This document shows positions 46,005-55,041 of a stretch of DNA of 64,000 nucleotides, one piece after another. The stretch covers positions 1 through 64,000 of the forward strand of contig JAKQIY010000020.1 in NCBI GenBank assembly GCA_029561455.1, in the 5' to 3' direction. A model generated the notes under the pieces. That model saw nothing but the letters and a program-made list of their open reading frames with translations, made no database searches and was not told the DNA's origin. This DNA is from a bacterium. GTDB taxonomy: Bacteria; Zhuqueibacterota; Zhuqueibacteria; Residuimicrobiales; Krinioviventaceae. Made by a program: the position numbers and the translations under genes. Position 1 is the first letter of the stretch. Each line of letters opens with the position of its first letter.

Positions 46005-46463
46005 ATGAAATTATCAAGCGCTGCATTTACAGAAGGAGGGATGATTCCATCCAAATTTACCTGTGATGGTGTGAACGTCTCTCCGTCGCTGGCTTGGGAG
46101 GGCGCTCCTGTCAATACCAAAACCTTGGCATTAATAGTAGACGATCCAGACGCCCCCGCCGGTATCTGGGTACATTGGGTGTTGTTTAATATTCCCCCAC
46201 AAACACAAAATTTATCCGAGAATGTTCCTCATGATAAAGTGTTAGTAAATGGTGCCAGCCAGGGCATAAATGACTTTCGCAAATTCGGCTATGGCGGTCC
46301 TTGTCCGCCTGGCGGTACGCACCGCTATTATTTCAAACTGTATGCGTTGGATACAACCCTGAAACTTGCTCCCGGCAGCAGCAACCGAGACCTGGTGAAT
46401 GCCATGAGAGGCCACATTCTTGCCGAGGCGCAATTAATGGGCAAGTATAAACGATCAAGATAA
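46005..46463 (+). CDS. PEBP family (YbhB/YbcL) protein
   Basis: 152 residues, no signal. The family blocks are PSKFTCDGVNVSPSLAW, IVDDPDAPAGIWVHWVLFNI and GYGGPCPPGGTHRYYFKLYA, which line the phosphate/anion-binding pocket. Bacterial YbhB/YbcL proteins have no settled function. AATTCAGGAG precedes the ATG. Single gene. Confidence 0.93.
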   Translation: MKLSSAAFTEGGMIPSKFTCDGVNVSPSLAWEGAPVNTKTLALIVDDPDAPAGIWVHWVLFNIPPQTQNLSENVPHDKVLVNGASQGINDFRKFGYGGPCPPGGTHRYYFKLYALDTTLKLAPGSSNRDLVNAMRGHILAEAQLMGKYKRSR

Positions 46464-46493
46464 TTCACCGACTAATAAACCCGGAGCGCTTGA

Positions 46494-47150
46494 ATGATCC
46501 ATCGTGATTACATAATGCGGCTGATTGAACAAATGATTGCAGTGCTGGCCCGTATCCTGTTCAACAAGGAAATCCGCAATTATGACCAGGCTTTGGTGGA
46601 AATTGATAATGCCCTTAAAGCCATGTTCGGCTGGGGAACAGATTTTACTACTACCTTGAGCGCCGGCGATCTGTTAGCCCGCCTGGAAACTGTGGAAGGG
46701 CAGTATTGGGAAAAGTGTTTGGTCGCCGCGGAATTGATCAATGAAGAAGCGCAGGTGTTTGCGCTTAAAAACGGGCACTCGCCAATGATCACGGATCTTT
46801 ATTACAAAGCGTTTATCTTTTATTTTAACGCTGTGCAAAATGCCGGGGATTATCCTGTCGGCCCATACAAGTATAAACTGGAACAGTTAGCCGCCCTATT
46901 AGCCCAGGAAGACCTGCCGGAACACAAAAGCCGGTTGTGTGAGTATTATGAATGGTGCGGCAATTATGCCCGTGCCGAGGATATCTTTTTTGAATTACTG
47001 GAAACCGACCGCGCCTCTATAATACCGCACCTTAATGCCTTTTATCAGCGCTTACTGACAAAATCCGACGCGCAACTGGTGAAAGGCAATCTACCCCGCC
47101 ACGAGGTGCAGGATGGAATTCTTGAATTAAAAGCACTAAAACGGAAATAA
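46494..47150 (+). CDS. DUF6483-like helical protein
   Basis: 218 residues, all helical, with TPR-like pairs in the second half (YYEWCGNYARAEDIFFELLE). The opening IHRDYIMRLIEQMIAVLARI is typical of the DUF6483 family, in which an N-terminal helix-rich domain is followed by a short TPR solenoid. Cytosolic; function unknown. Confidence 0.65.
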   Translation: MIHRDYIMRLIEQMIAVLARILFNKEIRNYDQALVEIDNALKAMFGWGTDFTTTLSAGDLLARLETVEGQYWEKCLVAAELINEEAQVFALKNGHSPMITDLYYKAFIFYFNAVQNAGDYPVGPYKYKLEQLAALLAQEDLPEHKSRLCEYYEWCGNYARAEDIFFELLETDRASIIPHLNAFYQRLLTKSDAQLVKGNLPRHEVQDGILELKALKRK

Positions 47151-47292
47151 CTGTTATCCCTTTTTTAATTACCCGACAACGCTGTTTTGAATCCATGAAT
47201 CTATCCGGTTTGTAAATTGTAATTATTATAATTACGGATAATTCCAGGCGATTGTACGGGTGAGTTGCTTTTGTCCAATACAAGGAGGCGTT

Positions 47293-47655
47293 ATGCATCC
47301 TCATATCAACTCGACCGAATTTGGTTATATCACCATAAATAATACCACCTATCCATACGATGTGTATATTCTGGCCGACGGCGCTGTGGAAAAGCGTCAG
47401 AAAAAATTATCCAAACAGATCTATGGAACGTCGCACACAATTTCACGTGATGAAATTAAGTATATCTACCGTGAAGGCGTTCATGAATTGATCATCGGCA
47501 GTGGTCAATATGGCGCAGCCCAACTGGCTGGGGATGCAGCTGCATTTTTACATCAGCATAAATGCACTGTCCGGCTTATGCCGACCCCTGAGGCGATCAC
47601 TGTCTGGAACCAGACCGAAGGTAAGGTTATCGCACTTTTTCATGTTACTTGTTAA
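47293..47655 (+). CDS. Mth938-like domain protein
   Basis: 120 residues from ATG 47293, with AAGGAGG 4 bp before it; an in-frame start further upstream has no site. INSTEFGYITINNTTYPYDV, IYREGVHELIIGSGQYGA and HKCTVRLMPTPEAITVWNQ are the three blocks of the small MTH938/AAMDC family, which has a compact alpha/beta fold and is of uncertain function. Confidence 0.85.
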   Translation: MHPHINSTEFGYITINNTTYPYDVYILADGAVEKRQKKLSKQIYGTSHTISRDEIKYIYREGVHELIIGSGQYGAAQLAGDAAAFLHQHKCTVRLMPTPEAITVWNQTEGKVIALFHVTC

Positions 47656-47942
47656 CGTATACTAAATTTCAGAAAAATAATCCTGATCTTATATTCAATT
47701 GCATCTTCTGCACGACATTATTATAAAGCGCTCTGGAAAGCAGTCTTTACAGACATTGATACGGCTGTATAATGAAATTTTACGTATTTAACTCGTTTAG
47801 CGTGGATTTCATTTGTAAAAAACCAGTTAAAAAAGTTGACTAAAAGTGACAATTGCATTAAATTTTGTTATAAGAAATATTTAATCACGTCCTTTTTGAC
47901 TTGGTTTTTGCATCGACAGGTTAGTCTAAAACAGGATAAACG

Positions 47943-49109
47943 ATGTTGCATAAAGGTTTATTCGTCTGGCAATTAGTTTATATTGTATTTCAATCTATTA
48001 ACTTGTATGGAATAGATAAGGATATGCCGCAGAAAGAAAGTAAAATACTGTTCGCCGATAAATTAGACGGCAACACACATAAAGGGTGGATTGTGCCCCC
48101 GGCAGATTATGTAAAGCATCCTGAATTCGGGATGGTGTATTATATTAAACCGCAAATTCCACCGCTTAAAAGTATGCCGCACGTTGGGAATGGTTCCTGG
48201 CGTTGTTACCGCGTTGAACTCGAAGCGTTGCCGGCCGGTCTGGGAATGGGGTTTTTCGGCCTGGATTTTCATGTGCAGGATAACGGCGCCTGTAGTAATA
48301 TGCACTTTTCCGATGCTGCTGCCGATCATCAGGAAATACTCCAGTCCGCTGTGCGCTGGAATACCGCCAATACAGCGTGGAAGCTGATGCCATTGAGCCA
48401 GCGCCGTCCGGTGTTTAAAAAGAACAAATGGATTTCGCTGCGGGTGGATGTGGGAGAGGGGTTAGCTAATGTCTATGTTGATAGTGATACCCTGCCCGTA
48501 TATACAATTTATGACCTGCCGTTTACCGGCGGCGGCATCCGTTTCTTTAGTTATGGCGGTTCCGCATATATCCGCAACCTGGTGGTTACAGAGCTCGACA
48601 ACATGGAAGTTACCCCCCTGCTGGCTGATGACTGGCAGCCATACCGGGATGTTGGAGTTTTACGTAACTGGTATGTGTCATCTCTGCTGCCGATTGATTT
48701 TGGGTCACAATCCCAAATTCCACAACTGGCGGAAGCTGAAATAGGCTGGTGCGAGGTTAGCGCCGATGACAGGGGCATTGTCAACATATCGGCGCTCTTT
48801 CCGGATAATAATGACAAAGCAGTTGTTTATGCCCGCACTACTATACATTCTGCGGACAATGTTACCCGCCGCTGTAAGTACAGTTATACCGACCAGATGT
48901 CGATCTGGTGCAACGGTCAATTGGTTGTTACCGCTAAACCGCGCGGCTGGGCCGATCCCGGCAGGGGAGAGGCCGATGGCTGGGGCAGGATTATACCGGA
49001 TCAATTTGAAACGTCAATAGAGCTATTACCTGGCGATAATGTCTTGTTGCTGCGCCTGCAAGTCAATGAACCACAATTCGGCAGCGGTTTTTGGTTTCGA
49101 TTACAATAG
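47943..49109 (+). CDS. secreted DUF1080/3-keto-disaccharide hydrolase-like protein
   Basis: 388 residues. Signal peptide (hydrophobic 5-22). The first part (KILFADKLDGNTHKGWIVPP..., KNKWISLRVDVGEGLANVYV, GGGIRFFSYGGSAYIRNLVV) has the concanavalin-like strands and the closing 'IRNLxV' of DUF1080 domains. The second half (about 235-388) is another beta-sandwich with DQMSIWCNGQLVV and LLPGDNVLLLRLQV, as in galactose-binding domains. It is likely to bind or cleave a sugar; catalysis is not shown by any motif I can confirm. Confidence 0.65.
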   Translation: MLHKGLFVWQLVYIVFQSINLYGIDKDMPQKESKILFADKLDGNTHKGWIVPPADYVKHPEFGMVYYIKPQIPPLKSMPHVGNGSWRCYRVELEALPAGLGMGFFGLDFHVQDNGACSNMHFSDAAADHQEILQSAVRWNTANTAWKLMPLSQRRPVFKKNKWISLRVDVGEGLANVYVDSDTLPVYTIYDLPFTGGGIRFFSYGGSAYIRNLVVTELDNMEVTPLLADDWQPYRDVGVLRNWYVSSLLPIDFGSQSQIPQLAEAEIGWCEVSADDRGIVNISALFPDNNDKAVVYARTTIHSADNVTRRCKYSYTDQMSIWCNGQLVVTAKPRGWADPGRGEADGWGRIIPDQFETSIELLPGDNVLLLRLQVNEPQFGSGFWFRLQ

Positions 49110-49579
49110 TAGCTATTAATGGGACAGGTACGCAAATTTTGCGCACCCGCGATTTTTTTGCGTAGTTGTATTCTTTATTTTTAATTCCGCACTTGTATGT
49201 AAATTATTGATTAACAATTATTTGAAATGCCTTGAAAATCCTGGCATCAGTTTTGAATTACTGCTGATACCCGGTATACCTGTTTTTCAGCAGGATCGCC
49301 CGTCTCGCTCAAAAATTATTGTATACCGGGAATTCTCCCTTTTTCAAATATCATCAAAATCTGTAAATATTGTAAAACCATTCTTTTTAACGCTGGCGGT
49401 AAAAGTAACGAGTTGTTGGTTTTTATATGCTTTAATATGCGAAAATATACATATTAATAAAATTTTATTTGCAAATTATTTTAAAATATTATAATTTAAG
49501 AAATCCGGGGTGCCAGGATTAACGTATTTCAGGTATAACTTGCCCTCCGGGTAACGTTAACTCTAACGGGGAGGTTGCT
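49110..49579. other. intergenic region upstream of the lipoprotein operon
   Basis: 470 bp, AT-rich. It has a perfect 10-bp inverted repeat CCCGGTATAC (49270-49279)/GTATACCGGG (49321-49330) and a hairpin near the ribosome-binding site of the first lipoprotein gene. A plus-strand frame at 49207-49494 has no signal or family features and is rejected. Confidence 0.45.
49543..49574 (+). promoter_or_regulatory. hairpin that may mask the ribosome-binding site of the lipoprotein operon
   Basis: CCTCC (49544-49548) can pair with GGAGG (49570-49574), the ribosome-binding site 5 bp before ATG 49580, around a 21-nt loop containing AACGTTAAC. If formed, it would hold translation of the first lipoprotein down. 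Only the sequence complementarity is seen. Confidence 0.35.
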
Positions 49580-50041
49580 ATGAGCGCTTTTCGTTATATT
49601 TTGTATGCAGCGTTGATCGCCGCTTTTTTGACGATTGCCTGTAAAAAGGACTATGCGACGGATAATCTGCACAGAGGTGCCAATATCCAGTACATACGCT
49701 TTACTGAAAACAATTGCCTGGAAACGTATGGCCTTGGCAAAACGTTAACGACCGACTATCGTGTAACGGGGTATGAGCTAAATGATAATGAACTCACTTT
49801 ACACATCCTTTATAAAGCCAATTGTTGCCCCGAATTTGCCGATCAGGTTACTATTATTGGCAACACGGTGGACATTGCCCTTGATGCTAACGACGCCGGT
49901 TGTTACTGTGAGTGCAACTTTATAAATGATTTTACTTTTCTCTATTACGGTAACGGCGCTATGCGGGTTATTTTCCGGCTCAGGGATATTGGCCAATCCG
50001 TTTATACGACCCATATCGATACCCTGCTAAACATTCAATAA
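49580..50041 (+). CDS. tandem lipoprotein family, member 1
   Basis: 153 residues. The lipoprotein signal ends AFLTIAC (Cys21) and is followed by KKD, which suggests inner-membrane or periplasmic retention rules that are not known for this phylum. The mature part follows a pattern shared by five consecutive genes: IQYIRFTENNC, a short variable stretch, ELTLHILYKANCCPEFAD, a variable stretch, CYCECNFINDFTFLYYG, MRVIFRL and IDTLLNI near the end. Cys appear as NNC, NCC and CxCxC, which could make disulfides or bind metal. No known family is recognised. It is first in a six-gene operon. Confidence 0.8.
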   Translation: MSAFRYILYAALIAAFLTIACKKDYATDNLHRGANIQYIRFTENNCLETYGLGKTLTTDYRVTGYELNDNELTLHILYKANCCPEFADQVTIIGNTVDIALDANDAGCYCECNFINDFTFLYYGNGAMRVIFRLRDIGQSVYTTHIDTLLNIQ

Positions 50042-50086
50042 ACAGACAATCAGTGGCTTGTAAACTCTATAACCGGGAGGATTATT

Positions 50087-50560
50087 ATGAGACGATTTTA
50101 TGTATTATTTGTGGTAGTGATGTGGATTGTATTACTTTCCTGCTTTGACAAACATGGCATGTATGTACCCGATAATGACGATTCGCTGCGATTTCTGTCT
50201 TTTACCGATAATCAATGCCAGGGGGAGCTGGCAAGTCTGGCTAAAGCATTGACCGGTCATGTATATATAATGGATCATTGCAAGAATGGCGATACATTAA
50301 CAATGAGAATTCATTATTCCGCCAACTGTTACCCTGGTTTTGTCAACGATGCTACTGTCGGTACGGATAGTATAGTTATTGCAATTGCAGATACAATCAG
50401 AGGCGCCCTGTGTATGTGCGAATATGAAAATGATTATCAATTTTTTTACCCCTATTACGGTAATGTGCGGGTCATCTTTAAATGGTGGGATATACATCAC
50501 GAGTTTACAGAAACATATATGGATACAACAATCCAGGTCGGTAAAGCAAGGGATAATTGA
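50087..50560 (+). CDS. tandem lipoprotein family, member 2
   Basis: 157 residues. Lipobox VLLSC (Cys19). Family pattern: RFLSFTDNQCQGELASLAKA, DTLTMRIHYSANCYPGFVND, LCMCEYENDYQFFYPY, VRVIFKWWDI and YMDTTIQV. One Cys of the NCC pair is replaced by Tyr (NCYP). GGGAGG lies 6 bp before the ATG. It begins 45 bp after member 1. Confidence 0.8.
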   Translation: MRRFYVLFVVVMWIVLLSCFDKHGMYVPDNDDSLRFLSFTDNQCQGELASLAKALTGHVYIMDHCKNGDTLTMRIHYSANCYPGFVNDATVGTDSIVIAIADTIRGALCMCEYENDYQFFYPYYGNVRVIFKWWDIHHEFTETYMDTTIQVGKARDN

Positions 50561-50587
50561 GTACATTTCCGTTTAGTGAGGGTGTAT

Positions 50588-51052
50588 ATGCTGAAACCAT
50601 TAATAATATTAATTGTCATTTGTTTGACAGTCTCGGTTTATTATTGTAAGGATAACCACGATCCGCTTCAACCCAATACCTTAAATCCTGAACCACGCTA
50701 TCTGTCATTCGTTGATAATCCATGCCAGGGGCATCCCGGCAGCCTGGACAAAGCCATGAGCGATGATGCACGATTGGTGCAATATTTTCGTAAAGGCGAT
50801 ACTCTCACTTTGCAACTCCATTTTATCGCTAATTGCTGCCCCGCTTTTGTCGACAGCGCAGCGGTGAGCAAGGGTAATATTGTTATCTCGCTTGCCGATT
50901 CGCTGGGTAATTGCGACTGTATGTGTGATTACACTGATGATTTTAATTTCCTTTATCCATACGACGACGATGTGCATCTGGTTTTTCAGTGGTGGTATTT
51001 ACGAGCCGGACAGTTCTCTACGGCGCTGGATACAACGATTGTGATCATTTGA
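50588..51052 (+). CDS. tandem lipoprotein family, member 3
   Basis: 154 residues from ATG 50588 (an in-frame GTG at 50576 overlaps the GAGGGTG ribosome-binding site). Signal ending SVYYC (lipid Cys). Family pattern: RYLSFVDNPCQGHPGSLDKA, DTLTLQLHFIANCCPAFVDS, CDCMCDYTDDFNFLYPY, VHLVFQWWYL and ALDTTIVI. Its NCC/CDCMC cysteines are complete. Confidence 0.8.
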   Translation: MLKPLIILIVICLTVSVYYCKDNHDPLQPNTLNPEPRYLSFVDNPCQGHPGSLDKAMSDDARLVQYFRKGDTLTLQLHFIANCCPAFVDSAAVSKGNIVISLADSLGNCDCMCDYTDDFNFLYPYDDDVHLVFQWWYLRAGQFSTALDTTIVII

Positions 51053-51113
51053 TGAGAGCTGTTGAAATAAAAAGTCGGGAGTTGTGGTCTTTTTATTCAT
51101 TCAGGAGGATGGA

Positions 51114-51584
51114 ATGAAATATTTTTATCTGTTGTTACTGATTGTATGTATTACCTGTTTTATATTCAATTCCTGCAACAAAGATGATGAGCCTACTCAG
51201 GCGGGATTATCGACCCTGGATAAACCGGTTTACCTCTCTTTTATCAACCGCAATTGCCAGGGCAATGAGAGGGGACTGGATAAATCGTTGAGCGATGATT
51301 TTTATTTGAAAGAATATACCGTTTATAAAGATACCTTAATCCTGCGTTTTCGTTACCCGGCCAATTGTTGCCCGGCTTTTGTCGATAGCGCAGCGGTAGC
51401 GGACGGCACGATCATCATTGCTTTAAGCGATACCCTGAACGGCTGCCGGTGTATGTGCGATTATGAAAATGACTTTGTCTTTCTGTATAAACATAAAGGC
51501 GATCTGCATGTCATATTCAAATGGTGGCATATAAACTCCGATGAGTTTATTACCCAGGTTGATACTTTTATTCTGATCAATTAA
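51114..51584 (+). CDS. tandem lipoprotein family, member 4
   Basis: 156 residues from ATG 51114, with AGGAGG 5 bp before it. Lipobox ending FIFNSC. Family pattern: VYLSFINRNCQGNERGLDKS, DTLILRFRYPANCCPAFVDS, CRCMCDYENDFVFLYKH, LHVIFKWWHI and QVDTFILI. Members 3 and 4 share ANCCPAFVDSAAV exactly, so they are probably the most recent duplicates. Confidence 0.8.
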   Translation: MKYFYLLLLIVCITCFIFNSCNKDDEPTQAGLSTLDKPVYLSFINRNCQGNERGLDKSLSDDFYLKEYTVYKDTLILRFRYPANCCPAFVDSAAVADGTIIIALSDTLNGCRCMCDYENDFVFLYKHKGDLHVIFKWWHINSDEFITQVDTFILIN

Positions 51585-51630
51585 TAATATAATAATGTCA
51601 TCAATACTATTAATTAACAGGTAGTTGAAA

Positions 51631-52107
51631 ATGAAAACTAATTTTATACTTGCCTGTTTGCTTTTATGTACGGTATTTTTGCTGGTCTATTGCCATGAAC
51701 AATACCAACCGGTGAGCGTCGGGCAATGGGAGCCGCCGCAGCCGGTACGCTATCTCTCTTTTACTCACTATCCCTGGAACACCGAGGTTCCCGCCCTGGG
51801 TAAATCATTAGCCCATGGCGTTCAACTGGAAAATTTTCAGCTTGAAAAGGATACCCTTACTTTGCGATTACAATTATATGCGCGGGTTAGCGCCCAATTT
51901 ATTGATAGTGTGGCAATTAAAGATAATTGTTTAACTCTAATATTAGCTGATACAGTTTTGGGAGCGCGTTATTATAACTACTCTCAAGGTGATTTTAAAT
52001 TCCTCTACCCTTACGGAAAAAGCGCGGTGCGGGTAATTTTCAAATGGCGGAATTACCCGGACTATACATTTAAAACGCCGCTGGATACGATCATTCAGAT
52101 ATATTAA
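51631..52107 (+). CDS. tandem lipoprotein family, member 5, without the cysteines
   Basis: 158 residues from ATG 51631. Signal ending LLVYC. It keeps the family frame (RYLSFTHYPW, DTLTLRLQLYA, AQFIDSVAI, DFKFLYPYG, VRVIFKWRNY, PLDTIIQI) but every Cys of the mature domain is lost: NCCP is replaced by RVSA and CxCMC by ARYYNY. The domain thus does not need the cysteines to be kept, or this copy has a new role. It ends 10 bp before the CAP gene. Confidence 0.8.
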   Translation: MKTNFILACLLLCTVFLLVYCHEQYQPVSVGQWEPPQPVRYLSFTHYPWNTEVPALGKSLAHGVQLENFQLEKDTLTLRLQLYARVSAQFIDSVAIKDNCLTLILADTVLGARYYNYSQGDFKFLYPYGKSAVRVIFKWRNYPDYTFKTPLDTIIQIY

Positions 52108-52117
52108 TGGATAAATT

Positions 52118-52768
52118 ATGTATAAATCTTTATTCCTGCTATTTCTCTTCTTATTGGTAGCCTGTTTACCATACCACGCCGCCAACCAGGTAGCGCCCAC
52201 TATGAGCGATAATTCTGCAGTATCACCCGGCGATGTTCTTCAGGAAATTAACGCGGCACGAACGAATCCCCGGCAATACGCCGTTTATTTGGAACAATTG
52301 CGGCCATTATACAAGGGTAAATACCTGACCAAGCCGGGTCAGGTCACTCTGGTAACCAAAGAAGGCGCTCAAGCCCTGGAAGAGGCGATCCGCTTTTTAA
52401 AATCCACCACAGCAGTCCCATCACTGACACTTTCAACTGCTATGAGCCGCGCCGCCCTCGATCATGTGCAGGAGCAAGGCTGGAATGGCAAAACCGGACA
52501 CCAGGGCAAGGGCGGCAGTACCCCGGACAAGCGTTTGGCCCGTTATGGCGCCTGGCAGCACACCATAGGCGAAAATATCTCTTATGGCAGTGAAACTGCC
52601 CGCGATATTATCATCGACCTGCTGATCGATGACGGCGTTCCTGACCGGGGGCACCGCGCCAATATTTTTAATGCCGATTACAAAGTAACCGGTATTGCTT
52701 ATGGCCCGCATAGCCGTTATGGCTCTATTTGTGTAATATTATTTGCCGGCGGTTTTGTGGATAAATGA
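52118..52768 (+). CDS. CAP-domain (SCP/PR-1) lipoprotein
   Basis: 216 residues. Lipobox LLVAC. The CAP domain (about 38-210) shows the usual blocks: DVLQEINAARTNPRQYA, LSTAMSRAALDHVQEQG, GHQGKGG (H of the cavity), GENISYG (E of the cavity), DRGHRANIFNADYKVTGIAY and ICVILFAGGF. Bacterial CAP proteins are extracytoplasmic and variously bind lipids or cell-wall components. It starts 10 bp after lipoprotein 5, so it belongs to that operon. Confidence 0.9.
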   Translation: MYKSLFLLFLFLLVACLPYHAANQVAPTMSDNSAVSPGDVLQEINAARTNPRQYAVYLEQLRPLYKGKYLTKPGQVTLVTKEGAQALEEAIRFLKSTTAVPSLTLSTAMSRAALDHVQEQGWNGKTGHQGKGGSTPDKRLARYGAWQHTIGENISYGSETARDIIIDLLIDDGVPDRGHRANIFNADYKVTGIAYGPHSRYGSICVILFAGGFVDK

Positions 52769-52960
52769 TCCATGAAATACTCACAACCACAATCTAAACA
52801 TCATTGTAGAATAACCACATTTGAATTCTAAATCACCATTTTTCATTAATGTTACGAAAATACACTTGCTTATCATAATTGTTTTTTTTATTATACATGA
52901 TATTGTATCTTGTCGTTTTTAATAATTCATTTATAATAATCAACTTATCAGGAGCAGATT

Positions 52961-54982
52961 ATGACTATAAAACGCAATAAAATAACATTCCTGGTTTTAC
53001 TTGCAGGTTTTATACTCGCACTGCACATATCCCAGGCCGGTTCCGCCGAGACTTTTTGTAATCCCCTGGATTTGAACTACCGGTTTATGAGCGATGCTGC
53101 CGATGCCCGCGAAGCGGCCGACCCGGTTATCGTTTTGTTTAAAGACGATTATTACCTGTTTGCTTCCCGTAGCGGCGGTTACTGGTATTCTAACGATATG
53201 CGCTCCTGGAATTTCGTGGTTATTCCCACATCTGCGCTGCCCATTATTGAAACTTATGCTCCGGCAGTATTTGTAATCGGCGATACCATGTATTACACCG
53301 CCAGCGTAGCCGGGCGATTATATAAATCTGCCGATCCCAAAGGCGGCGTATGGATTAAAGGCGATAAACTGAAAAGTTATGGCGATCCGGCGCTGTTCCT
53401 GGACGATGACGGCCGGGTCTTTATGTATCATGGTTTGTCCAATGTAACGCCTACCTGGGTTGTTGAACTGCGGCCGGACAGCCTGTTTGTGGAAAAGGGC
53501 GCGCAAGATACTATCGTCACCAACAATGCCGCCACGCATGGCTGGGAAAGACGCGGTGACGATAACTTGCTGGATGAACAACCCTGGATTGAGGGATCGT
53601 GGATGAATAAACATAACGGCATCTATTATTTGCAATATGCTGCTCCGGGCACTGAATTCAAAACCTATGCCGATGGTATTTATACCGCTACCGATCCGCT
53701 TGGTCCTTATAGCTATGCCAGCTATAGTCCTTTTTCTTTTAAACCCACCGGTTTTATTACCGGTGCAGGACACGGCAGCACCTTCCGGGATAAAGAAGGC
53801 CGTTACTGGCGGATCGTTACCTCGGTGATTTCTATTAAACACATGTTTGAACGCCGTCTTAGCCTTTACCCGGTGGGATTCGACACCGACAATGTCATTC
53901 ATACCAATACCGCCTTTGGCGATTATCCCCAGTTTTATCCGGGTGTGAAGGAAACGCCGGAAACCGATAATTTTGCCGGTTTTATGCTGCTTTCCCGTCT
54001 CAAAGAAGCGCAATGTTCTTCGGTATTAAAAGGATACAGCTTGAAGAATGCCGTCGATAATGATATTAAAACATATTGGTGCGCCGAAACCGGTAATGCC
54101 GGCGAATGGATGCAGCTTGATCTGGGTAAGGTGTGCCATATTCAGGCGATCCAGGTAAACCTGGGCGAGCATGGCACTACTCCAAAACTAGTGCGGGGAC
54201 GTACGGTTCAGGTTTATGAACAATACCATGTCGATGTTTCGAACGACGGTGTGGAATGGCAAACCATTATTGATAAAAGCGAAAATTTGCAGGATATTCC
54301 GCATTATTACACCGAGATTGACCCGGCGGTCGATGCCCGTTTTGTGCGCATCGTTAATGTATTCACTCCGGGCGAGGGTAAATTTGCAGTTCGTGATCTG
54401 CGTGTTTTCGGCAACTCTGCACAAGCGATGTACACTCCCATCACCGATTTCACCGTCGAGCGCAGCGAAGCCGATGGCCGCGACGCCGTTATCCGCTGGA
54501 ATCCGGTGGAAAACAGCGACGGCTATATTATTCGTTTTGGCACAGCTCCCACTAAATTATATAACAATTATATGGTTTATGACGCCGATAGTGTTGCCAT
54601 ACACAGCCTGAATCATGGCGTTGAATACTTTTTCTCAGTTGAGGCATTTGACAGCGGCACCGATTATTATTATGGTAATTACCCTGATAATGTTCAGGCT
54701 CCGTTGCTCAAGCCGGCGTCAAAATTTGAGTTGGAGCAGAATTATCCAAACCCTTTTAATCCGGTAACGAATATTACCTGGTCGTTACCGGCAGCCGGGG
54801 ATGTTACTGTGCAGGTTTTTAACTTGCTGGGTGAATTGGTTTATGAAAATACTTTTGCCCGGCAAAGCGCCGGCGTCCATCACCTGGCTTTTGATTGTAG
54901 CGGTTTAGCCAGCGGAATATATATTTACCGTGTTAAATCCGGCGCCTTTATGCAGCAAAAGAAAATGATGCTTTTAAAGTAA
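52961..54982 (+). CDS. GH43 glycosidase with CBM32-like and FN3 domains and type IX sorting tail
   Basis: 673 residues. Signal peptide 1-29. Five-bladed propeller of GH43 (33-340) with base D54 (REAADPVIVLF), pKa modulator D142 (YGDPALFLDDDG) and acid E211 (WIEGSWMNK). A discoidin/F5-8C-like domain (about 345-485; AVDNDIKTYWCAETGNAGEW) probably binds sugar. An FN3 domain (490-580) precedes the tail FELEQNYPNPFNP...GIYIYRVKSG. It is exported and displayed or released; arabinose- or xylose-containing hemicellulose is the probable substrate. Confidence 0.92.
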   Translation: MTIKRNKITFLVLLAGFILALHISQAGSAETFCNPLDLNYRFMSDAADAREAADPVIVLFKDDYYLFASRSGGYWYSNDMRSWNFVVIPTSALPIIETYAPAVFVIGDTMYYTASVAGRLYKSADPKGGVWIKGDKLKSYGDPALFLDDDGRVFMYHGLSNVTPTWVVELRPDSLFVEKGAQDTIVTNNAATHGWERRGDDNLLDEQPWIEGSWMNKHNGIYYLQYAAPGTEFKTYADGIYTATDPLGPYSYASYSPFSFKPTGFITGAGHGSTFRDKEGRYWRIVTSVISIKHMFERRLSLYPVGFDTDNVIHTNTAFGDYPQFYPGVKETPETDNFAGFMLLSRLKEAQCSSVLKGYSLKNAVDNDIKTYWCAETGNAGEWMQLDLGKVCHIQAIQVNLGEHGTTPKLVRGRTVQVYEQYHVDVSNDGVEWQTIIDKSENLQDIPHYYTEIDPAVDARFVRIVNVFTPGEGKFAVRDLRVFGNSAQAMYTPITDFTVERSEADGRDAVIRWNPVENSDGYIIRFGTAPTKLYNNYMVYDADSVAIHSLNHGVEYFFSVEAFDSGTDYYYGNYPDNVQAPLLKPASKFELEQNYPNPFNPVTNITWSLPAAGDVTVQVFNLLGELVYENTFARQSAGVHHLAFDCSGLASGIYIYRVKSGAFMQQKKMMLLK

Positions 54983-55041
54983 CCATATCATTTTTACGTA
55001 ATAAAAGATAATTATCAAGTATTAAAAAATGAGGTCGAGTT

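Noticed and set aside
49207-49494. 95-codon plus-strand frame before the lipoprotein operon
   Set aside because: No ribosome-binding site, no signal or motif, and it is interrupted in logic by an inverted repeat; AT-rich chance frame.
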